IMG/VR virus record: IMGVR_UViG_3300036832_001461
Coordinates: 1 to 41,401 of that record
Strand: one strand, 5' to 3'
DNA: 41,401 nucleotides
Source: a virus
A model generated the notes under the pieces. It saw only the letters and a list, made by a program, of their open reading frames with translations, was not told where the DNA came from and searched no databases. The position numbers were made by a program, and so were the translations under genes. This document shows, piece by piece, positions 7,173 to 16,100 of the stretch (position 1 is the stretch's first letter; each line of letters starts with the position of its first letter).

Positions 7173-9589
7173 TGGGCATCTTGGCTTATTCCCCCAGCAT
7201 CCGCTGCCTCATCGACACCCAGGCGGGCACCATCGACGTGTCCCAGGACATCACCCAGGGCATCGTGCAGCTACGCGAGAACGCCCTGCACACCATGAGC
7301 CTGGGCCTGCTCAACAAGCGGCGCAAGTACGACCGGGTCTTCACCCCCAACGATCGCTTCGTGATCTACATGAAGCGCATCCGGGAGATGCTGATCATAA
7401 CCGGCTACCTCAACACCGTGCCCTTCGTGACGGCCTGGCAGCGCACCATCACCATCACCGGCTCCTGCGCGGCCAAGCGACTGGCCTACCACTACTGGGA
7501 TCCCGGCCTGCCTGAGTCAGAGGCCCTCCTGGCCCATAACGGCATCCTGGGTGATCCGGCCAACGGCCCCGACGGGGGCATCTCCGCCAAGATGGAAGCG
7601 GTCCTGACCCAGGTCTGCGGGATGACCAACACCCAGATCCACATCGGGGTCATCCCGGCTAGCTGGATGAGCAAGATTGCCACTCTCTACAACGCCGTCG
7701 AGGGCCAGTTCGGCAACTTCTACGCCTCTCTGGGCGGCTCCAACAGCCAGGGCTCGGCCACCGCCGCCAACGGGGCCACGGCCGGATCCACCAATCCCAT
7801 CCTGACCAGGGGCAAGTTCACCCTGCCCAACACCCCGCCCGGCGTGGACCTGCCCACCAACATGGGGCCGGTGACCGGCGCGGCCCCACTCACCATGGGC
7901 ATCCAGGCCCCCAAGGATCAGTTCTGGATCGCCATGCAGTGGGGCTACCGGCTCGGCCCGGATGGCACCAAGAACACCCCCGGCATTGACAAAGTCAAAA
8001 GCACGGCCTGGTTGGCCAAGCGCAAGATCATCGTGGCCAACCCCAACTCCAATGCTGCCGCCATCGTCTACGCCGTGGGTTGGGGACCCAAGCAGGTCTC
8101 CAAGGGCATCCAACCCCAGATCTGCCTGGACAAGAAGCTGATGCAGGCGCTGGGCATCCTGGAAGGGGACTTTGCCGAGGTGGCCTGGGTGGATCCCAAG
8201 GAGGAGGCTGCCGACGCCTTCGGGGTGATCTCGGGGGCGGCGGCCGGGAGCGCGTCAGGGAGCGGGCAGACGGCCGGAACCTCCAACACCTACTCCTCGG
8301 CGGCCACCGGGACGGTGCAGGTGGTGTCGGTGGCCGGGCTCAACGCGGCCAACTGGGCCACGGCCAAATGCACCGCCAACCCACCCATCCCTTATGCCAT
8401 GGGTGGTACCGGGCCTAACAGCTATGACTGCTCAGGACTGACCTCGCAAGCTTGGCTCAACGGCGGAAAGATCCAGATCCCTCGCACCTCCCAGACTCAG
8501 TACGCGGCCATGCATGTGCCCAATATGACCGTGGCCCAACTCGAACCCGGTGACCTGATCTTCTACGAGGGCATCCCACCCGGCCACGTCACCATGTGGG
8601 TGGGCGGCAACAAGATGGCCGAGGCTCCCCAGACCGGGGAGATGCTGCACATCACCGACTACCGCTCCGACTCGGTGGGGTTCGGCCGTCCTTCTGACGC
8701 CGCGGCCAAGGCCGGTACCACCAGCATTCCCACCGGCAGCACGGCCGCCACCGCCACCGATAGCAGCAGCGCCACCCAGCAGCTAATCACCGAGTGGGAC
8801 TGGTTCGGCAACGGCCCCGATCCGCTCAGCATGCAGCTTTCCGGGGTGCGCTCGCTGATGAACGACCAGCCCGTGCTGCCCTTCATCAACATGCTGGCCA
8901 ACGCCTCACAGCGGTCCTGGTGTTCGGCTCCCAATGGGGATTTCATCAGTTGGTTCCCGGACTTCTTCGGGGTGTACCAGACGGCCGGGATCATGGATGT
9001 CACCAGCGTGGAGCTTCAGGACTTCACCATGGTCTGGTCCGACGAGAGCCTGATGACCCACCAGTTCACGGCCGGGACCTACATGCCCTCGGTGTTCGGG
9101 TCCACGCCGGGCGGCCCTACCGCGGTGGGCAACATGGCCATGACCATGGGCATCGCCACCGTGCAGTCTCCCCAGATCCTCAAGGCCCTGCTCAATCTGA
9201 GCGAGGCCGACATGGCTCCCAACGGGTCCGGCTCGATCCTGATCAAGGCCCTGCTGAACCGCTTCGGGGTGCGGCCGGTGTTCACCTCCATGCCGACGAT
9301 CGTCGGTCACCTGGCCGAGTTCTGGTACGCCCTCTACCTATTTCAGATGAACTGGGCCAGCCAGTTCAACACGGTCATCCCCATCACCTTCATGCCCGAG
9401 CTTTACCCCGGCATGCTGCTGCGGCTCAAGCAGTTCGGCTTCCAGTGCTACATCACCGGGGTGACCCATACCTTCAACCTGACCCAGGGCGGTGGGTTCA
9501 AGACCGATGTCAACGTCATCGCCCCCTCGGCCACCGACAACTCCGGGCTGTTCGGATTGGCCAAGGGCGGATTGAGCGGGCTGGTATGA
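7172..9589 (+). CDS. Baseplate hub-like protein with internal NlpC/P60 endopeptidase domain
   Basis: An 805-residue protein. An NlpC/P60 papain-like domain at about 385-510 is inserted between two structural regions and flanked by Ser/Thr/Gly-rich linkers. YDCSGL gives the nucleophile Cys420 and GHVTMWVG the catalytic His472, with the usual PGDLIFYEG segment between them. This family cuts peptide bonds in peptidoglycan stem peptides. The flanking regions (1-230 and 540-805) carry no recognised motif but have the size and position of a hub, in T4 terms gp27-like, followed by a spike gene and then gp25 and J homologues. The protein would sit at the tail tip. Together with the two genes upstream, the tail carries amidase, glucosaminidase and endopeptidase activities. 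Confidence 0.8.
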   Translation: MGILAYSPSIRCLIDTQAGTIDVSQDITQGIVQLRENALHTMSLGLLNKRRKYDRVFTPNDRFVIYMKRIREMLIITGYLNTVPFVTAWQRTITITGSCAAKRLAYHYWDPGLPESEALLAHNGILGDPANGPDGGISAKMEAVLTQVCGMTNTQIHIGVIPASWMSKIATLYNAVEGQFGNFYASLGGSNSQGSATAANGATAGSTNPILTRGKFTLPNTPPGVDLPTNMGPVTGAAPLTMGIQAPKDQFWIAMQWGYRLGPDGTKNTPGIDKVKSTAWLAKRKIIVANPNSNAAAIVYAVGWGPKQVSKGIQPQICLDKKLMQALGILEGDFAEVAWVDPKEEAADAFGVISGAAAGSASGSGQTAGTSNTYSSAATGTVQVVSVAGLNAANWATAKCTANPPIPYAMGGTGPNSYDCSGLTSQAWLNGGKIQIPRTSQTQYAAMHVPNMTVAQLEPGDLIFYEGIPPGHVTMWVGGNKMAEAPQTGEMLHITDYRSDSVGFGRPSDAAAKAGTTSIPTGSTAATATDSSSATQQLITEWDWFGNGPDPLSMQLSGVRSLMNDQPVLPFINMLANASQRSWCSAPNGDFISWFPDFFGVYQTAGIMDVTSVELQDFTMVWSDESLMTHQFTAGTYMPSVFGSTPGGPTAVGNMAMTMGIATVQSPQILKALLNLSEADMAPNGSGSILIKALLNRFGVRPVFTSMPTIVGHLAEFWYALYLFQMNWASQFNTVIPITFMPELYPGMLLRLKQFGFQCYITGVTHTFNLTQGGGFKTDVNVIAPSATDNSGLFGLAKGGLSGLV

Positions 9590-10518
9590 CCTCCCTCCAC
9601 GCCCGCAACCCGTCGGCCGCCGCCGCCGCCAGCCCGCAGTTCGAGCGCTACCAGGTGACCGTCACCGCCATCGACACCTCCAAGGTCGGTCAGGCCAACA
9701 CCGACCCCCGCGGCATCGCTACCACCATCGACAACTTCGGCAAGTACCGCCAGATCGGGGTGTCCACGGTGGTGGGCTCGGGAGCCTATCCCCAGGTGGG
9801 CGAACTGTGGGTGGTGGACAAGTCCCTGGGCACCTGGACTTTTTGCTCTCGTCAGCAACCGGTGTTGCCGGTGGTCTCGGACGCCTACACCATGGGCCAG
9901 GGACTGGCCCAGCTTGGCATCCTGACCGTAGATCCGACCTGGCTACCGCCGGTCTCTCCTGCGCCCTTTCCACCCCCACCGGTCACCACCGGTAGCACTC
10001 TGCAGACAACGGTCGATCATACCGGGGATGTGTGGGTGGCCAAGAATGGCGTCAGAGGCGGTAAATGGTATCGACCCAGGGACGTGCTGCGCTGTCACTA
10101 CACCAGGGCGGCTAACTTCAACTTCAGTACGGGCACGGTCACTCTCGGATTTGATACGCAAAATACTGGTGGGGATCTTTACGGGATCTATCAACAGGCT
10201 GCTCCCAGTGGGTTCTATGCGTTGGTGCCCGGCATTTACACTTTGTTTTTCCAAGTCTGTGCTGCGGCTACTGCTGCCGGTCAATGGATTCAGCTTTCAA
10301 GCTCGTATCAGCAGGCTAGTGGAATAATGGTTGGTCCTTTCGCGCAGAACAGGGTCTATGCACAGTCAGCCGCCAACGTCACGGTCTCGGTAACGGATTC
10401 GCAGCCATTGGCGGTGGGGGAAGCCTTTGTTCCCCAGATCATCGCTTCTACAGGTTTGACTGGTATCACCAGTGGTATTCTTACTTATGCTTGGTTCCAG
10501 TATTGGGGTACAGGATAA
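9586..10518 (+). CDS. Baseplate spike-like protein with C-terminal beta domain
   Basis: A 310-residue protein; ATG 9586 overlaps the hub stop as ATGA. Residues about 18-110 look like a small OB-like beta domain, as in gpV/gp5-type spikes (inference from position and pattern). A Pro-rich hinge (about 120-135, PVSPAPFPPPPV) follows. The remaining part is a Gly/Ser/aromatic-rich beta domain resembling jelly-roll or C1q-like adhesion domains, for example FYALVPGIYTLFFQVCAAAT and the terminal ILTYAWFQYWGTG. The DNA for the C-terminal domain (about 10130-10520) is clearly lower in GC and uses T/A-ending codons, unlike the N-terminal half, which suggests the domain was acquired separately. It could also be a receptor-contacting baseplate protein rather than the true spike. 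Confidence 0.55.
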   Translation: MTSLHARNPSAAAAASPQFERYQVTVTAIDTSKVGQANTDPRGIATTIDNFGKYRQIGVSTVVGSGAYPQVGELWVVDKSLGTWTFCSRQQPVLPVVSDAYTMGQGLAQLGILTVDPTWLPPVSPAPFPPPPVTTGSTLQTTVDHTGDVWVAKNGVRGGKWYRPRDVLRCHYTRAANFNFSTGTVTLGFDTQNTGGDLYGIYQQAAPSGFYALVPGIYTLFFQVCAAATAAGQWIQLSSSYQQASGIMVGPFAQNRVYAQSAANVTVSVTDSQPLAVGEAFVPQIIASTGLTGITSGILTYAWFQYWGTG

Positions 10519-10949
10519 TGTTCACATTACAGGTACAAAATGGTGATCTGCAGATCGGTGCAAACGGCTTTGCATCGGTGAATGGTCCGGCGAAGCTCTA
10601 TCAGGATCTGGTCATTGCCACCCTGGAGCCTTATGGGTGCGATCGCTTCCATCCCAGATGGGGCTCCTTGCTGAGCAACTACCTCGGTGACGCCATCACC
10701 CTGATCGATGAGAACCTGATCATGGCCGAGATATCCCGGCTGGTGAACAACTACATGCTGGTGCAGCAGGACAACATCTCCAACGAGGCATCCAGGGGCC
10801 TGCAAAGTCAGTACGCCAGTGACGAGGTGGTGGGCTCCATCGAGTCCATCGACGTGGTCCAAAACGGTGACCGGGTGACCGTCTCGACCCTGATCATCAC
10901 CGTGGCCGGACAACAGGTCAACCTCCAGAGCCAGGTGAGTCCGGCCTGA
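10518..10949 (+). CDS. Baseplate wedge protein, GpW/gp25 family
   Basis: A 143-residue protein starting at ATG 10518 (TAATG overlap). The length, the FHPRWGSLLSNYLG motif and the helical part followed by a beta pair at the end fit the GpW/gp25 family. Its members join the baseplate wedge to the sheath in contractile tails. The baseplate J gene follows immediately, the usual order in P2- and T4-like baseplates. This gene is one of the main reasons to infer a contractile tail. It lies across the boundary where low-GC codon use ends (about 10640). Confidence 0.8.
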   Translation: MFTLQVQNGDLQIGANGFASVNGPAKLYQDLVIATLEPYGCDRFHPRWGSLLSNYLGDAITLIDENLIMAEISRLVNNYMLVQQDNISNEASRGLQSQYASDEVVGSIESIDVVQNGDRVTVSTLIITVAGQQVNLQSQVSPA

Positions 10950-13168
10950 TGCCTACCCAGAGCGATATCTCCAGCCAGATCGTGTCTGCCCTGGGCGTGA
11001 CCATCCCCGACCTGGATACCTCGATCGGCACTCCTACCCGCAAGATCATCGACGCCGTCTCGGAGGTGGTGGCCGAGGCGTATGTCGATCAGTTCTTCCT
11101 GGGCTATACCTACGACATCGCCAGCCTGACCGGGGCCTCGCTGGACGACTTCGTGAACCTGTTCGGCATGACGCGCTTCGGGGCGCGCCGAGCTACCGGG
11201 GTAGCCACCTTCGCGGCTCCTTCCGCGGCCGTACAGGCCACCTCGGTGCCCGCCGGGACGGCCATTGCCACCAACGACAGCCCACCCGTGATCTTCACCA
11301 CCCTGATCACCGCCGTCATGCCCATCGGAGCGGTGTCCATCGACGTGCCCATCATCGCCCAGGTGGGCGGCTCGAACGGCAACGTGCCCCCCAACGCCAT
11401 CGTCAACTTCGGCACCCCCATGACTGGCTTCTCCAACGTGGCCAACACCAACGCCACCTTCGGGGGCTCCGACGCCGAGTCCGACGACGCCCTGCGGAAC
11501 CGCTTCACCAACACCGTCTTTCGCAACATGGCCGGGACCGAGCAGATGTACCTGGGCGTGGCCCAGGAGAACCCCAACACTGTCCTGGCCAACGTCATCG
11601 GGGCGGCCAAGACCCACCTGGAGCAGGTCCAGATCGTCAGCGGCAAAGGCCAATCCACCATCCAGGCGGCCCAGTACGTCTACCCCATGAACTACGTCTT
11701 CGGGCCGGACATCGACAACCAGAGCATCCTGAACCCCGGCATCAACTACACCTTCGATCCCACCACCTTCGCCATGGCGGCCCCTACGGCCGGGCCTACC
11801 CTCACGGCTTTGGCCACAGGTGGGACCATCGGGGCCAGCGTCCATCGCTATTACCGCATTGCCTGGGGCAACGATTGGGGCACCACCCCGGCCGGACCCG
11901 AGACCACCGTCACCGTTGGCACCGGCTCGACCAACAGCGTCTCGATGACCTTTCCCACCCCGCCGTTGATCGCCCAGTGGATCTACCTTTACGCCTCGAC
12001 CACCACTGGCACTGAGACCTTGGTGGCCATCCTGCCCGTCTCCCAGACCACCTTTGTGGACGCGGGCGGTTTGGTGGGTACCACCGCTTATCCCACCACC
12101 AACACGGCCGGATACTCGCCCACCGTCACCTCCATCGATCAGACCAACTGCCCGGATGGCATCTACGACTTTCAGTTTCAATACGTGCCGCAGGCATCCC
12201 GCAACAATCCGGCCAATGGCATCACCAACAAGATCGACATCTATGTCCAGGGCGATGATGAGCAGCAGGCCAATGACACCGTCATCTGGACCTCACCCAA
12301 CCCCATCACCTTCAACTCGGTGGCCAACGATCCCATGAACTTCACCAAGTTCATCCACCCGGATCTGACCCGGCCCACGCCCGGCAACTACTTCCTGCCC
12401 CTGACCTTCGCTCCGGTCACCGTGCTACCGGCCACCATCTCGGTCTCGTCCATGGGCGGTATCTCGGTATCGGCTCCGGGCTATAGCACCGCCGGTTCGA
12501 CCATTTTCGCCTCCGACTCGGGCCATGCCAACGACGTGGGGTCTCTGACCTACTACTACGGGGTGGACTACTTCCTGGTCAACAACTCCACCAACGCAGG
12601 CGGCAGCCCCCACTCCCAGTCGGGCATCGAGTGGCGCTCGGTGGCCAACGGCGGCAGCGCGCCGCCACCGGTCAACTCCCTGCTGGCGGTGACCTACAAC
12701 TACAACGCCGTGCCCCGCGAGGTGGAGACGGCCATGAACCTGTGGCGGCTGGTGACCACCGACGTGTGGGTCCACCAGGCCAAGCAGATGGCGCTCAACA
12801 CCACCTTCGTGGTGGTCCTGGCCTCCGGCTACACCGCCGCCACTGTGCTGGGCTCCATCCAGACGGCGGTGCAGGGGGTCATGAGCGTGGTGGGCTTCGA
12901 CGGCATCCTGTCGGCCTCGGAGATCCTCACCGCCGTGGGCCAGGTGGCCGGGGTCCTGGCGGTGCGCTTCGCCACCCAGGCCGACGCCACCGCGGCAGGC
13001 TCCTCGAACTGGGCCATCCAGCAGATCAACTCGGCGGCCGGGATCGTGCAGACCTTCGCCTACGCCAACCGGGTCACCGACGTGTACTTCCCCGACGACA
13101 CGGTCCCGGTGTTCAACCAGGCCAACCTGTACGTGCGGGCCTTCAACACCTACATGGTCAACGCCTAG
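10949..13168 (+). CDS. Baseplate J-like protein
   Basis: A 739-residue protein with the Baseplate_J pattern: an N-terminal helical region (LTGASLDDFVNLFGM), a segment VPAGTAIATNDSPPVIFTT of the kind typical of this family, and GSDAESDDALRNRF, which resembles the conserved GGxDxEsdeelR motif. J/gp6 proteins form the wedge ring of the baseplate. An insertion of Thr/Ser/Pro-rich beta-sandwich type (about 270-410, with an Fn3-like look) makes it longer than P2 gpJ. The C-terminal part ends in more helical and beta segments. It starts at ATG 10949 (TGATG) and ends in TAG just before a clean ribosome binding site for the fibre gene. Confidence 0.85.
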   Translation: MPTQSDISSQIVSALGVTIPDLDTSIGTPTRKIIDAVSEVVAEAYVDQFFLGYTYDIASLTGASLDDFVNLFGMTRFGARRATGVATFAAPSAAVQATSVPAGTAIATNDSPPVIFTTLITAVMPIGAVSIDVPIIAQVGGSNGNVPPNAIVNFGTPMTGFSNVANTNATFGGSDAESDDALRNRFTNTVFRNMAGTEQMYLGVAQENPNTVLANVIGAAKTHLEQVQIVSGKGQSTIQAAQYVYPMNYVFGPDIDNQSILNPGINYTFDPTTFAMAAPTAGPTLTALATGGTIGASVHRYYRIAWGNDWGTTPAGPETTVTVGTGSTNSVSMTFPTPPLIAQWIYLYASTTTGTETLVAILPVSQTTFVDAGGLVGTTAYPTTNTAGYSPTVTSIDQTNCPDGIYDFQFQYVPQASRNNPANGITNKIDIYVQGDDEQQANDTVIWTSPNPITFNSVANDPMNFTKFIHPDLTRPTPGNYFLPLTFAPVTVLPATISVSSMGGISVSAPGYSTAGSTIFASDSGHANDVGSLTYYYGVDYFLVNNSTNAGGSPHSQSGIEWRSVANGGSAPPPVNSLLAVTYNYNAVPREVETAMNLWRLVTTDVWVHQAKQMALNTTFVVVLASGYTAATVLGSIQTAVQGVMSVVGFDGILSASEILTAVGQVAGVLAVRFATQADATAAGSSNWAIQQINSAAGIVQTFAYANRVTDVYFPDDTVPVFNQANLYVRAFNTYMVNA

Positions 13169-13177
13169 GAGCCCCTC

Positions 13178-16100
13178 ATGAGCGATCTGACGCCCCCTGG
13201 CGCTCTCCAGCTAACTCCGGGCACGCCGGGCTCTTCGAGCCTGCAGACGATCACCCAGCCCCTCCTGGTGCCCGTCCAGACCGACCAACGCTTCCGGCAC
13301 TTCCCGGCCGAGATCTACGACCTGTCGCCCCACTCCAACCTGGTCCGGTTCCTGCGGACCCTGCTGGGTGACGCCGGGGCCGGGCAGCTACGCAAGCGGC
13401 TGGTGCTGTCCCGGCTGGGCCAGGTCCTGTCCTCGTCGTACTTCTACGACCTGGACGCTTTCTACGGGGCGCTGTTCGGGATGCAGCGCGACCCCGACGA
13501 GCAGTTGTCCATGAACCCCTACACCGACACTGCCTCGGCCAGCGACTGGCGCGACGCCGCCCAACTTGACGCCAGCTACCGTCAGCGGTTGTTCCAGTTC
13601 GGCCGGGCCATCGCCTATGGCCCCACCCCGGTGGGCATGCGACTGATCGCAGAGGCCATCCTGTCGGTGACCTGCGACATTTACGAGAGTTTCGTCTACG
13701 CCGCCAACACGGCCATGACCTATTTGCAGATGCAGTCGTACACCTATTCCGGGTTGCAAGCCTTCACCTATGCTCAGCTTGAAGGTTACACCGGTAATAC
13801 CCCTAATGCTTTGCTGATGAAGCAGTTCATCATCTCGCCGCATCGACCGGTTACTCAGGCCGAGATGTACAACGTGTTACAGGTGATCGAACAACTGAAG
13901 CCAGCCGATGCCATCGCTCAGGTGGTGGCCCAGGGGCCGCAGGTGTACACCCCGGTGTCGGTGGCCGGGGTGTGGGCCGACTCGAACTACTGGGAGATCC
14001 AGCCTGCGGTCACTGTCACTGCCACCGGGGCGGCCACGCCATATGGGACGGCCACGCCGGGGACGGTGCTGGAGCCCACGGTGCCACCGTTCAACAGCTA
14101 CCAGGGCGAGCAGTGGTTCTATCAGAAGGACATCGCCGGGGCCTTGTCGTACCTCCAGGACTTCTCCCAGAACGTGCTGGCCACCACCGATACCCAGCGC
14201 ATCGTCTGGGCCGATGGGACCTACACCGACTACCTGCCCACCAACGCGCCGCTGCCCTGGTGGATGGCCCTGTTGGGCCGCTACACCCAGGACGGGGTCA
14301 TGGCCATCAACCCGCTCTCCGGCCGGGGCACCGTCAATACGTCGGTCAGCCTGTCCGAACTCACCTTCGACGGCCTGGACGTGAACGCCCTCTTGGCCGC
14401 GCTGGGCCAACAGAACATCAACAACCTGCAGCTTTCCACCGACTCCCTGAGCTTCTGGGCCACCGATGCCCGTCCTCAAGACAACGACTTCCGCGAGATC
14501 CTGGAGATCCGGTTCGGCTCATTTCACAACATCAATGCGGTCTCTCTTGATGTAGCTCATTTCCCCCAGCATGTCTCGGTCGAATACTTTGATGCTCCAA
14601 GCGGGAACTGGGTACCGATGCTGGAGCATGACATCATCGATTCTGTTCCCACCGTATTGGTCAATAACGAGGACTATCTCCTAGCCAAGAATCATCCCCA
14701 GCATTACGGGCAGGATCACTGGTTCAATCTGGCCACCAAGATCCTGCCGGTGAACACCCAGCGCATCCGGGTGGTATTGCAGCGCAGATCCGGTCATGGC
14801 CCGGTCTACAGCTACACCACCACCCAGCCGGACCTGAACGGAGGCTGGGCCACCAACCAGGTGCCGGTGCCGTACTCCCTGGCCGTGCGGCGGTTCAAGG
14901 CGGGCTTCTCGATCGAGGGATCAGCCGATCTGCCTACCCCCCATGTGCCTGCCACCCAGGTCATCGGGGTGGGTTCGGACATCATCGGCAGCCCCATCAG
15001 CTACTCGCTGTACATGGAGGAACCGGCTAACGCCATCAAGACCAACCCGGTGCAGTGGCGCTGTGCCCCCCAGCCGTTGGCCTCGGCCGTGGCCAACTTC
15101 TACCTGGACGTGCGGACCAATACTGGAGCGCCTCAAGTCATAGACCGGTTCTACATCGACCCCACCCATCTCGGGGTCCACGCCACCCTGTACTGGTCCA
15201 ACGATACTCCTCGAACGAACCAGCGTCACACCGCCCAGGACACCCCCTTGCTCTACCCGGCCAGCAACATCGTCGGCAACGTGATCCACGTTCCCACCGG
15301 CCTGCAGTTCCCGACCGGCACCGGGACCAACGGCTACATCGACGTGCCCAACTGGGCCTTGCAATGGGATCCCACCCAGGACTGGTGGGTCGGGTTTGGG
15401 TTCCTGGCCAACCTGGCCCCCACCACCGGGGTGCTGCCGCTCATCGACCTGCTGGGTATCCAGATCTCTTATGGCAATGGGGCCTTTCTGGTCAATCCCA
15501 AGGATGGAACTCCCACGTTTGGTTCGGCCGCGGCGTTGCCGCTGGGGGCGATGGTCCATCTAGTGGTCGGTTACACCGTCGCTCAGGGCTGGACCATCGG
15601 CTATAGCTTCGAGGGTGGTAATCCGGTCATCCTGACGAGCCAGAAACTTCCTGGTCAGTTTCTGGGCCAAATCGACACCGGCAACACCTCGGCCCAGTGG
15701 CATGTCCAGGCGGGCACCGGGTTCGCATCGAGCAGCGTCCAGGGCAATCCCACCCCCAGCTACGTGGTCCCGGCCCACACGGTGGTGTCGCGCAGCATCG
15801 GCCCCCAGACCACCTACGCCTTCGACGTGTGGGTACCGACCGGCGGGCTGGCCAACTTCTACTTCGGCTGCGATGTGACCGGCAAGGGTTACATGGCTCG
15901 CGTCGATACCCGAGGCTCGGCCTCGGGCATCGCCACCACCACCTCCTGGACCGCCTGGGGCGCGCCGACGGGCACCAACACTCCGGGCAGCGCCAACATC
16001 TGGCACCATGTGGTCATCACCGTCAATGGGACCACCTCGGTCACCATGACTATGGACGGGGTGGTGATCTACAGCGGGAATCTCAGTGGGACGCTCGGTC

